DNA of 64,000 nucleotides from Micromussa lordhowensis (Eukaryota; Cnidaria; Anthozoa; Scleractinia; Lobophylliidae), in assembly GCA_964020085.1 (NCBI GenBank), contig OZ026600.1:27491483-27555482 (forward strand), read 5' to 3'. Made by a program: the position numbers and the translations under genes. Under the pieces are notes generated by a model, which was given only the letters and a program-made list of their open reading frames with translations, searched no databases and was not told the origin of the DNA. Each line of letters starts with the position of its first letter. Position 1 is the stretch's first letter. Shown piece by piece: positions 1-10,300 of this stretch.

Positions 1-1065
1 TAAATGACACAAAGCAATCTGAAAGTGTGTTTTATTTTGTGGTGTTTTGTTTGGGAACTTAAACCTTAACACTTACTCAGCACTACACAAGAGCCACATT
101 TTTGTAGAGGCAAACATGGTAGATAGAATGCACAGAATTTTGCTAAGATTAAAAATAATGTTGTAACAGACTTGGATTTGGCCCCTCGTCATGTCTTAGT
201 CCCCCGAACGCTTATCAGTGAAAAAATAAAATAATTTTGATTTATTGGTGGGCCACAGCACACTACACTTAGGCAGCAGTTTCACCAACATCACTTTCTC
301 TCTGCCGTCGTTGCTAATGGTCGGCTGCGTTCGATACAAAGACGCGATTGAAAATAAGCAGCTGGCCATGGTTGCGCGGTTCAAATGGAAAATATTTACT
401 TCTACCCGTTGACTGGTTTTACCCCGCGTTCCCGATTGTAAATTAGGCCCAGGTGTGTGCTTTGAATTCGGTTTTCCGCGACACGGCGGTTAATTTTGCC
501 GCTCTAATGGAGTTAAAGTAAGTATTTGTCTTGTGTCATCCTGACCATTATTAGCATTTAAGTTAAAAAGATTTAACAAGCGAAAGAAAACCGCACAACA
601 TCGACTGAACACTTTCTGACTGAAAATTATTAACATACTCAGTATATATATACATGTTATTTGCCAGCTGGGAGGTCCGTGCAGCCCTGGGCCATACTCA
701 ATCAAGACCTCGGGTACAGTTTTTCCTAGTACGGACCGACCAAGGCCAGTAAATAACGTATATAGACTTTTCCCTAAGGTGTTGCTTTGAAAGCAAACTT
801 TGAATATCGAGTTTTAATTTAAGCCGTTCAGATCAAATCTGGCGTACGCGTGCGTTTGACATTTCGGGCACAAAAAGCAATAAAAAATGCTTTAAAAGTT
901 TTTTAAGTGTTGAATGCTTACATTTTCCGTTGGTTTATGGCGTAATAGAAAGCTTCAATTAAAAAATTGCCAAAATTGGTAATTTTGGAGCGGTCCGCAC
1001 TCGTGGTCCGGATAGCAAAAATATAGACCGCTGAAGCGCGCGCGACTAGCCCGCAATCAGATTTT
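1..1065. other. No gene recognised
   Basis: No ORF here resembles a known protein and the short ORFs lack coding character. The stretch is AT-rich intergenic DNA that leads into the repeat starting near 1085. Confidence 0.5.
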
Positions 1066-1084
1066 TTTACTGATAAGAATATTG

Positions 1085-1510
1085 TTTTGCTGGCCGAGGC
1101 TGAATATTCTTATTTTCGATCTGTCGATTTTAGTCTGAAAACATTCTTGTGAATGTTGTTAGATTATAGCGTATGACATTCCTGTTTTCGAATGTATTTG
1201 GTGTGTGGATGATGTTAAAGTAATTTTGAAGTCAGGCGGCACAAAGCCTAATATCACACAAAATGTTATTAGTATCGAACATGCGTCTAGTGCTGTTTTT
1301 GTTGTTTTTTCAGCTACTTTTGTTGTTTAGGGAAAGGAAAAGTTTAATACGGTTTAGTTAAAACATATAATTGTATCCCGGTATTTCACCAAATTTTCAA
1401 CACAAAATTATTTTCTTTTCAAACCCTCATCCTAGGGTTTATTCTTGAACTATTCTTAAAATGTCACAAATTTCAGCCTCGACATTCTTGTCAAAAATAT
1501 TCTTTTAAAA
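1085..1510. repeat. Dispersed repeat family A, copy 1
   Basis: About 420 bp that recurs in the same orientation at 47334-47735 with roughly 85% identity by eye. Shared landmarks include AACATTCTTGTGAATGTTG, GACATTCCTGTTTTCGAATG and TACGGTTTAGTTAAAA. There is no coding potential. The family is not named; it could be the non-coding end of a retroelement or a non-autonomous DNA element. Confidence 0.75.
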
Positions 1511-1670
1511 AAGAAAGAGTGCACTGAACTGCAAATCAAGAAAATCTCGACACGGAATCGAAGTTCGAACTTTTTGAAAAACAAGCTTGCAGTAAAATCA
1601 TTTTCGTATTATTTTTATCAGTTGTGCTTAATTATCCGTGAAGCCAGTTAAATTTAATAATGGTCTGTTC

Positions 1671-1854
1671 ATGCGTGTGAAATTAAGGGAAGCCTTGCCA
1701 TTATTCAAAACAATGTCACCTTCTGTCCCATTCGGATGCGATTCTGCGACTTCCTCCATTAACGCGACGAGTACCGAATTGGCTACCACTTATAAAAGGA
1801 GGATTTGCAAACTTCCAGCGAAGTCAATGGCCTTGTTTTGCGACAAAATAAAAA
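1671..1854 (+). CDS. Possible coding exon of an unrecognised gene
   Basis: An open frame from an ATG at 1671, with a second ATG at 1713 in good context (AACAATG), runs to a good splice donor (AAAA|GTAAGA) at 1854/1855. The peptide is Ser/Thr-rich, then Lys/Cys-rich, ending near KRRICKLPAKSMALFCDKI. It matches no family I recognise. A possible downstream exon lies at 2429-2584. The following sequence is repeat tail, so this may be a chance ORF. Treat it as a candidate only. Confidence 0.2.
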
Positions 1855-1865
1855 GTAAGAACTAA

Positions 1866-1926
1866 TCACTTTATTTAAGTGTCGAAGCGCTCAGCACTCC
1901 TGTATTAATTGGGGACACTGAAATAT
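1866..1926 (-). repeat. SINE tail fragment
   Basis: Matches the A/T-rich 3' part of the SINE at 3660-3924, sharing ATCACTTTATTT and TAATTGGGGACACTGAAAT. Only the tail is present. A third tail fragment is at 8309-8375. Confidence 0.6.
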
Positions 1927-2330
1927 GCCCCCCCCGGGGGGGGGGGCTTACTTCCTGTAAATGTCCTCTACGGGGAGGCTCCGCTTCAGGTACTATATGA
2001 AACTGCAGGGATTTGACAAGTTGAGGTATATGAAAGGGTAGGAAAAACTCTGACTTAAGTCGAACGTGAGCATGAGCGGAGAATAAAATACTTGTTCTTC
2101 TGGTTATGCTTGATGTGCTCTGGTAATATTGTTCATCAACTTCATTCCAAGGGATGCAATGTTCTTAAGAAGGTATGTGAAAAGGGTACGCTTTTCTTTA
2201 AATCAAAGGTATACGAAAGGGGTAGCTTTTCTGGCAAAATGGTATACGAAATAATAAAGGGTTGAACCGTGTGGCAGAGCCTCCACGTATAAAGCTTGTA
2301 GTGTACCTCCCCCCGGAAAATAAGCAGACA
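1927..2330. repeat. Repeat with C/G homopolymer and reiterated GGTATAYGAAAGGGTA motif
   Basis: Begins with a run of C followed directly by a run of G, a self-complementary homopolymer pair. It then contains four degenerate copies of a motif like GGTATACGAAAGGGGTAG, near 2022, 2173, 2208 and 2250, and ends near another C-rich stretch at 2310. This looks like a non-autonomous mobile element, not a gene. Confidence 0.45.
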
Positions 2331-2428
2331 AATATAGCAGACAAGTAAATTGAACAAAAACAGAACAATTTCCCCTTCCGGATTTACTTGGGAACTTTCA
2401 ATGCCAAACCGGCTGTTAGTGGTAATCA

Positions 2429-2584
2429 ATGAAAACCCCGATCTTCAACCAACTGTCTTGGGGCAACGGCGAAGATCGAGAGTCGAGTGAATCAGAACAG
2501 TTTATAAGCGCTGTATCTACTGCTACATCGTCAACAATTCTGGAAGGACCAATTCTTGCAGTCTCACTCGGTTTCACAAGACAG
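2429..2584 (+). CDS. Possible coding exon, unrecognised
   Basis: An ATG at 2429 opens a 52-codon frame rich in Ser, Glu and Gln that runs to a donor-like CAG|GTAACT at 2584/2585. An upstream acceptor-like TTAG at about 2420 could instead join it to the exon at 1671-1854 in a different frame, which would read a short basic C-terminus and stop near 2490. Neither reading matches a known family. Confidence 0.15.
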
Positions 2585-2639
2585 GTAACTTTTTCTATTA
2601 CGTAACCACCATTTCGTATTTTTTTAAAGAGAAGCAACT

Positions 2640-3640
2640 GACCATGTACGTAGAACTAAACATGCCTCTCAGAGTGTTATTCCCACAGACAGTAAGTATT
2701 TCATTTACACTTATCGGAGGGTATGCAAAAAGTGTCGTTAAAGAAAGGCTGCTATTGTAAAACTAGCATTAAGCCCCGGCCAAACGATCATAACAGTTCA
2801 ACGCATCACATCGCAACACTGGTTGGGCGCAACATGTTGGGTGTTTTTACCTCAAATTTATTTTTTTTTGTCCTCATTTCGTTTAAGGTTTTTAAAGTGA
2901 TAATTATGATATTAGCAGTTTTACTACAAGCCAGTGTCGCTGTTGTCTTTCCTGAAATCCTAACTACCTTTTTTTTATCGTGCCAGAAACGATATCTTTA
3001 TATCTTTTAAAAGAACAGGCGCTAATGTTGCCAAAATTTCCTATTCTTCAAAAACGTTTCGAGTGACATTTTCCCCTTAGAACGCCCTTCTTTCTTGTTA
3101 TTTCATAGAGATCTGAAGAGAGTTATGAGTCTTCCGAACGGATATTTCTCCGAAACGAACCCTTCAGGGATGCCACAGACTTTGTGCCCTAGCTAGATTA
3201 TTACCATGTTATAGATCGAGTGAAGCTCAAGAAAACGAAACCGCACCCTCTTATTTACTTATTTTCAATTTAGTTTTAGGACGCAAACTGATGAGATTGA
3301 AAATTAATTCCACGCGAATGCCGTTTTCAAACATTTCGTAATCTTCATTTTTTGTTCGTGAACGCCTTAAAACAATCAATTACTCGTTCAATTGTCGGTG
3401 AACAGTTAAAAAAACACAATTTGGCGATTATTTAAGTTCAGAAGTTTAAAACCGCTATCAGGGCTGCTATAACATAACACTTTTCGAACTTTTTTCGGAT
3501 GATTTTTCTGTTTACTCTAAAGTTCCCATCTCTATTGAGAAAATATATTAAACAATTGGAATTTCTAATAGCTGAGTCATCGAAATGTTTTAAGGGAATA
3601 TTGAATCAAGTCTTTAGAAAAGTAATACAGTTTGTCTACT
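2640..3640. other. No gene or named repeat seen
   Basis: AT-rich intergenic DNA with only short shadow ORFs. Confidence 0.45.
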
Positions 3641-3659
3641 TCAGAAATAAATGAATAAA

Positions 3660-3924
3660 ATAAAATAAATCACTTTATTTTATTGTAGAAGCGTTTAGTA
3701 CTGCTGCACTAATTGTGGACACTGAAATGTGCAAACAAATAATGTAAATTAAACAGAAACTCAGTGTTAAAGATCCCAACTGGCGGGGGATTGACCAGTT
3801 GGCTATTTACAAAGCGTGGAGGAGTTGAATTTGGATCACCAAACACAAATCCACCTAGTGGCAGGGAGGAGTATTTGAACTCGGGACCTACGCATTCAGC
3901 GCCCTAACCACTAGGCCACGCCGC
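3660..3924 (-). mobile_element. tRNA-derived SINE, minus strand
   Basis: Read on the minus strand it starts GGCGGCGTGGCCTAGTGG, a box-A-like motif, followed by a box-B-like GGTCCCGAGTTCAAATACTC about 30 nt later, as in RNA polymerase III promoters of tRNA-derived SINEs. A unique body follows, then an AT-rich tail of AAATAAAATAAA type. Related tail fragments at 1866-1926 and 8309-8375 show that it is dispersed. Confidence 0.75.
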
Positions 3925-4148
3925 CTTCTCCAGGGGCATCATTTTCAGTGGAAGGTAAATGCAACTGTTACCCCTTCTGTCAACAAGTTGTCATACAAAA
4001 GACTAAAATGTTTGGACTTCTAGGTGGAGCTTCTTCGTAAGAAACCCTTGTCGGCTACCACCCCTCCCTCCGGACAATATTTTGTTAAATACATTCTATG
4101 AAATTTGTGGTCAACCTATATTGGTTTTCTTCTCTTTTTTGCAGAAAA

Positions 4149-5138
4149 ATGATCTCAGCAAACCAATCGACCAACTCCAGCAACTTTGGTTATCAAACAT
4201 GTTTGATACCCAACCTTTCTGCAGATCTGCAGCACAAGGTACGAGACATTAGTAACTACATTGTTGTACCATTTGACACACTCCTGGCGGTAATTTCATT
4301 CATCTGTAACGCGCTCGTCTTCCTCACGGTGACACGGACTAAATCTCTACGACATCCCTCACTTCTGATGCTATGCAGCTTGTCAATCAGTGACTTGATC
4401 TGGACGCTGTTTACTCTAGTGAAAAACAGTTTAACTCTCATCCATCCATACATGTGCCTGGAAGATACTTTGGAGAAAGCATGCTTTGCTATTTTGTGTT
4501 ACCTGGCAACGCTCAGTAACCTGGCCATGATAAGCAGAGACCGTTACCTAGCGATGAGCAGACCAATGTGGTACCGTAATCACGTGAGCCGATCAAGTTC
4601 ACGTGTCGTGAAGGTAACGCTTTTAACTTGGCTTTCAAGCTTGCTTACCACTCTGATAGTATACATACTCATCAAAACAACAGCTGCTAGCGCCCCAATT
4701 GTTTTTGCCATTATATTCCTCTTTTATGTGGTGTGCATTGTGATGATTTTGATCAACTATAGCGGATTTTTTGTGGCAAATAGACGACATTCTAAAAACT
4801 TGCGGACACGAGCGGGAAACATGCGCGCAGCGGCAGAAAAAGAGAAAAGACTGACTCAAGTAATTTCAGTGATCCTGTTATGTTTCCTTTTCTCTTTTCT
4901 ACCAGCATTGATTAGCCCTGTAATCTTAGTTGCTTTGAGACTGCCGTTAGATCCCTTTCGGCCATTCAACTATATAGTGTTGACGTTTAATGGTCTTCTT
5001 AACCCATTGTTAAACTATGGAAGAAATAGAGAGATTCGCAAAGCAATGCTTATGATGCTGAGAGGTCGACATCGACGTATCAGTCAACAGCTGCAGGCAG
5101 CTAGACACAGCCGTAACACACCAGCCATCAGAGAGTAA
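4149..5138 (+). CDS. Class A (rhodopsin-family) G protein-coupled receptor, orphan
   Basis: A 329-aa seven-helix receptor in one coding exon. The start at 4149 is chosen because a splice acceptor (TTTTTTGCAG) ends at 4144, so the in-frame ATG at 4098 is intronic. Helices lie at about 39-61, 71-91, 109-133, 153-174, 183-204, 237-261 and 273-290. Class A landmarks are Asn54 (1.50), Asp82 in SLSISD (2.50), DRY at 131-133, and Asn285-Pro286 in NPLLNY. The N-terminus has two N-glycosylation sites (NQS, NSS). The second extracellular loop is only about 10 residues (KTTAASAP) and has no cysteine, as in melanocortin-type receptors of the MECA group. Ligand unknown. The basic C-tail suggests G-protein coupling at the plasma membrane. 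Subfamily assignment is inference. Confidence 0.9.
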   Translation: MISANQSTNSSNFGYQTCLIPNLSADLQHKVRDISNYIVVPFDTLLAVISFICNALVFLTVTRTKSLRHPSLLMLCSLSISDLIWTLFTLVKNSLTLIHPYMCLEDTLEKACFAILCYLATLSNLAMISRDRYLAMSRPMWYRNHVSRSSSRVVKVTLLTWLSSLLTTLIVYILIKTTAASAPIVFAIIFLFYVVCIVMILINYSGFFVANRRHSKNLRTRAGNMRAAAEKEKRLTQVISVILLCFLFSFLPALISPVILVALRLPLDPFRPFNYIVLTFNGLLNPLLNYGRNREIRKAMLMMLRGRHRRISQQLQAARHSRNTPAIRE

Positions 5139-5307
5139 CAGGAGATATTCTAGAGAACATAACGAAATCATCAGCAAGTTCATTTATTTTATTTTATTTT
5201 ATTTGCCACACAAACAAAAATAGATTTGGAATACAATGGTTAATAAATAAAACAAATTAATATACAAGATTACAATGAAGATACAGAACTACAATATTAC
5301 ATATGAA

Positions 5308-5308
5308 T

Positions 5309-5353
<45 letters not shown>

Positions 5354-5412
5354 GAGTATTACAAGATAATTTGGTTTATCAACTGAGTTGATAAAGTGAA
5401 TTGGCCACCCTC
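5308..5412 (-). repeat. Penelope-like element pLTR fragment
   Basis: The reverse complement matches the distal part of the pLTR-like repeats at 27860-28085 and 57850-58085, sharing CAAATTATCTTGTAATACTC and ACCGACGCAGCACCACAG. The hammerhead-like portion is missing here. Confidence 0.65.
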
Positions 5413-6097
5413 TCAGGAAACACCGGCTGACTAATTTAGGTAATTAATGACAAGCCTTATTTAATGACAGTGCTAATAGTTATCAATAATATATGCTTTA
5501 ACATTTTTCCTAAAAAATACGGAGAACACGGAGCAATACCGGATATTTGTTCTACATTATGGTAGACGAAAGGAGTTTGCATGTCTTGTATTGTAACAAT
5601 GGATTTCCTTGTTGATTGTGAATATGTTCTCAAATTTTGGAGGGAGAATAGCGTTCTTAAACGGGAACATAAACTGACCTAGATGTATTAAATGAATATC
5701 TTGAAAATTAAGCAAGTTAAGCTTCATATAGCGATCATGTAAATAAGAAAACTTAATTTTCACCTACTCTCAGGAATATTGAACTTCTTTTCGTTGTAAG
5801 CAGCTTTCAGTTAGGTATATTCGCATTCTGTTTTTTGCTAGCTAGTCTTTAGTAGTCTTTAGGTTATTCATCAGGTGACTCTTTGAGAGTGTTAAATAAT
5901 TTTCTTGTGTGCATAAGAACTTTTAGCTATGTTTGGATGAGAAGGAACGTTCTATAATCTTTTTTGAGCCTCGTGCTACTCAGCAGCGGCTCCCTAATGG
6001 AAGGGAGGTAAAATGAGAGCAGGAAGATGGGAAAAGCGAAAGGGCGGGAGCCTCTCTTCTTCCTTTCCCCGTCCCGGCGTTCACCGCGCGCTTCTTT

Positions 6098-6142
<45 letters not shown>

Positions 6143-6540
6143 CGTCCTCCCAACCGCTAGTCTACACGGTCAAGGCGCCCGGTATCGAAACAGGCCTCTT
6201 CAGAGTTGAGAGAGATTGATCCTGAATTAACCATTTCCAACCGTTTACGTTTTAAGCAGTTTTTTTTTTCATAGTACCCATAGTACTGATGTATAGTGAA
6301 CCGTGCAACAAGGCAAGTTAATCATTTTTGCTTAAATATGTTCTTAAAAGGACTTCGTCATTGGACTGTAGGAACTCAAGTTTGTTTTCCTAATAACTCT
6401 CAGCCTACGGTGTGGTTTAAGTAAAAAAGGTTCTTACCAAAAAAGAGAGTATATTGCCATCACTGATGTAAAAAAAAAAGAATGTTAAAAGCTCAAAGTG
6501 TAAAGGAAACGTCAATAAAAGGTTTTAGCTATCGTCTGTG
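5413..6540. other. Intergenic; CT microsatellite
   Basis: No gene seen. A (CT)n tract at about 6098-6140 generates spurious Leu-Ser ORFs. The flanks are GC-richer than average (6040-6180). Confidence 0.6.
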
Positions 6541-6551
6541 GCGTTGTTGCG

Positions 6552-6794
6552 GTGTGCCACAGTATTCTGCATTCTACACCGGCCTCGTTTCCAGAGTCTT
6601 CTGTTGTCAGTCTTGTTCTGAAGGAAAAAAGAGTGCACAAAACTGTTGCTCCAAAGACTTGGAGAAGAACAGTTGAAATGGAGCTAAGGGAGAAAGGATT
6701 AAGAACTTGGGAAGAAGCAGCATCAGCTGTAGAGGACAGGACAGCCGGGAGGCAGAGAGCGTACAGTCCAATTCTCCACCAGGAGAATGGTTAA
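6552..6794 (+). pseudogene. Non-LTR retrotransposon C-terminal fragment
   Basis: The peptide contains a stretch around KTWRRTVEMELREKGL, then WEEA...A.DR, which resembles the extreme C-terminus of LINE endonuclease/reverse-transcriptase ORFs in invertebrates. No reverse transcriptase core is present. Assignment rests on pattern memory only. Confidence 0.45.
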
Positions 6795-7307
6795 ATGATG
6801 ATGAGGTGTCGCGAGGGATCTATGACGATACTTCCATTGATTCTATTCTCTTTCCATCATGCGCACTAGACAAGACATCAAACAGGCTCTTAAGTATTTT
6901 CTCAGGTTTTCAGATATCAATCAGTTCCTGTACGCCCTCTATTATTTTTCGATGCTTCTTTTCACAGTTTCTGCGAGGGAGATGGAAGGCTACTTATAGC
7001 CCTATCTGTCACGTATAGGCTCTCTCCCACGAGCGTCGCGTTGCGTGACAGAGAAAGGCCAGAACTTGGCTAATAGCAGCAGCGCCTGTGCAGGTAGTTC
7101 TCTAATTCTATTGATGGTCGTGACTTTGTTTATGTACCAAGGATATTTTGTTCGGGTTTCGAGGGCAGAAGCTTGTACTAACCGTGAACACTTAAACATA
7201 CTCAAGAGCGTCACGAGGAAAGTTTGCGTGACCTCCAAAGTTTAAATGCATTTGTCACGTTGACGTGCGATGCAAGGAACATGAAGTAGAAAGCTAGACC
7301 GCTGAAA

Positions 7308-10300
7308 ATGGAGGGTAATTCGAACGAGAGCGAGCAGTCGAGCGAGGACGAGCGAGGATGCTTGAGCTACACGTTGTTGCAAATCAAGGACGAAGAAACG
7401 TCAAGAATGGCTAGCGTTAATCTACAGAGTCTACCTAGAGCTGCTTCAGTGCTGGCAGAGAACCTGCATCTCGACGTGGATGTTGTTCGTACGGTGATAA
7501 CTTTACTAGACAAGGAAAACACAGTTCCGTTCATTGCTCGCTACCGTAAAGAACAGACGGGAGGACTAGACCCAACAGTGTTGCGGCATATTCAAGCTCA
7601 GTATGAGCAGCTCAAGTGAGTAGAAATTTTATTGCGGCATAGCCTTTTTCTTTTCGATGCTGGTGGTCGTAGAGGAAGTCAAATTTGTCGTCATGGTTTT
7701 TTTTTGCTGAAATTTGTGGTACCTACATGTACACTGTACATCTGCTCAAGAGGGGTCCTCCAAAGGCGGATACCCGTCACAGCAAGACTTTAACTAAAAG
7801 GGTGAGTTGGGAGGGTGAACAAAAAAGAAGAAAAGGAAATAGAGAGAAAAGCCTGACATGAAGAAGTTATTAACTTCAAATCAAACATCATCTAATTTGT
7901 AGATCCATTAAGGAACGTGCTGAATCGGTCAGTAAGAAGATAGGCGAGAAGCTCACACCAGAAATTAAAAAGTCTCTTGACAATGCACTTAGCATGGAAG
8001 AGGTGGAAGAAGTGGTAAGCTCACAAAATATGTATCTTTTAATAACATGTTGGTTTATGTTTACTTAATAGTTTTTTAAACACATTAATTTCAACCAGCG
8101 ATCCAAAAACAGGCTTAAAGAAAATTACAGTGTAATTTAATAATTTTTTGATTGTCAATCCAGGTTAAAAATGAATGCATCTATTCATGGTCAGTGTAAA
8201 ATCACTTAAAAAAGAAATGTGCCACGGTTTTATACTATATTTTATACAGTTTACAGTCAGAGTATAATTTTTGTCACTCCCAGAAATTATTTATACAGTA
8301 CATACATAAACTTTATTTAAGTGTCAATACATATTTAGCTCAAAGCTATTAAGAGCTAATTGGGGACAATTAAAAGCTAAAAAACTGATCCGAAAATAGA
8401 AATGTAAATAAAATTTACAATTCACCATAAAAGAATAAATTAGTTACAATGCTAAATGTAACCTACGTGATCATTTAGTTGTTCTGTATGCATGCTCATC
8501 TGTACATGCGCTTAATCAGGGAAATTACTCTCATAACATACATGTACCTACAATATTCTGCCTGGCCCAGCTATGACCAAACTTGTAAACAAAGGTCTTG
8601 TCTGTGACAGTGAAGCACACTTTAAGTATAAAAATAACTAAACAAGTAAGTTCAAACTTATCAAAATTACCAGGCAATATTTCATGTACAATGACATTGT
8701 CTGATATATGACTTCATGGGCTTGATGAATAGTATGCGCCATTCAAGAAAGGCAGCAAAGGCTCCCATGCCGAGAGAGCACGACAGCTTGGACTTGGTGA
8801 ACCAGTTGAGCAATTGTTAAAGAATCCAAGGATGGTTCAGCTTGAAAATCTGGTTAAACCAGATACAGAAGGTAATGACAGTAACCAATGTTATGAAAAA
8901 TACATGCACATTCCTTGTTAGGGGCATTACTGAGAAGTGTTCTACAACTGAATGTCAAACCTTGTCATGTGTCATATTCAGGATTTTGTCACATCACTGT
9001 AAGAATTTGAACACCAGTTATGTTTTTTGTTGTCTTTTTGTCGTCCTCCGTGTCGCAGTGTCAATGCCATGTCTGAAATTGGAATTTTAACCTTTGTTTA
9101 TTGTTTTTATTTTTATTATTAGTTATTGACTTGCAACAGCTACTTAATGCTACTTGCCGTTCTAACATAACTTACAAATTTACACATTATTTTAAGGTTT
9201 TCTATATCATAACATCTGAATTTTAACCCTATTGTACATGGCCTTGTGTGTACCTTGGCCAGATGAACTGTACCTTACCATAGATTAAAGCTCATTGAGG
9301 CAGACTTGTAAGCATTTTTTTCTTCCTGTGATTTAGTAACTTGATCCAGAGGAATTAACTAGAGAATTTCTTGTATTAAACCTTTTATTTTGAGGGATTT
9401 CCTGAAAATCATATTTCAAACGATTAGCTTGGTTTCCTCCGTACAAATTATTATCATAATTAATATTGACTGTTGTTCAATATGCTTTGAACATCAATTT
9501 GTTGTCCAATTTTTGAGAAGAACTAAATGTACATGTATGTTTGCAGGAATTAAAGATGTGAAACAAGTCTCACTTGGTATACAGCATATTCTAGCTGACA
9601 TTATTGCCAAAGATACTTCCACTTTAAGCTCAATTAAGGCAATGTAAGTACAAAATGCTGCATTCGCTACTTGCACATGACCCATAATCCCTTGCGTTGT
9701 TGGGGGGTAACCAGTAGAAGAAATGTATTGTTTCATGACAAAAATTAGTTCGGTGAGCTCGCAAAACCAGCTACTAATGCTTAAAAATGCACCAGAATTT
9801 ACCAAAATCATGATAGGAGAAATTTGTACTAGTTTATAACTAAATGTAGAGAATTTTTTTTTCGTCCATAAAAAATTACAAGACGATGTATGGACAAAAA
9901 AAAAAATTCTCTACATTTAGTTATAAACTAGTACAAATTTCTCCTATCATGATTTTGGTAAATTCTGGTGCATTTTTAAGCATTAGTAGCTGGTTTTGCG
10001 AGCTCACCGAACTAATTTTTGTCATGATACCATACATTTATTCTAATGGTTACCCCCCAACAACGCAAAGGATTATGGGTCATGTGCAAGTAGCAAATAT
10101 AACTTTTCAATTTTAATTGACTCAAACTGTTAAACGTTAACTAGTACAGTTGGATATGCGGACAAGCTGTCAGACTCCTGTTTTTGATGCCACCATAACA
10201 GTGTCAAATGGTTTGTTGTAACATAATTGTTGCTGCGGAGCGAGCGGAGCGAGTGTAGCAGCAGTTCATAATCTAAATATAAAAGAAAGGTAGGAAAATT

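Noticed and set aside
1920..1950. C-run followed by G-run as a functional G-quadruplex or terminator
   Set aside because: Homopolymer lengths are unreliable in assemblies and the run sits inside a repeat.
4098..4148. Upstream ATG giving 17 extra residues on the GPCR
   Set aside because: It lies before a strong splice acceptor (TTTTTTGCAG at 4144), so it is probably intronic.
6013..6219. Leu-Ser repeat ORFs
   Set aside because: Translation of a (CT)n microsatellite.
9494..10116. ORFs of 105 aa (-) and 76 aa (+) with the same peptide
   Set aside because: They are the two arms of the fold-back element read from opposite strands; no coding evolution is implied.
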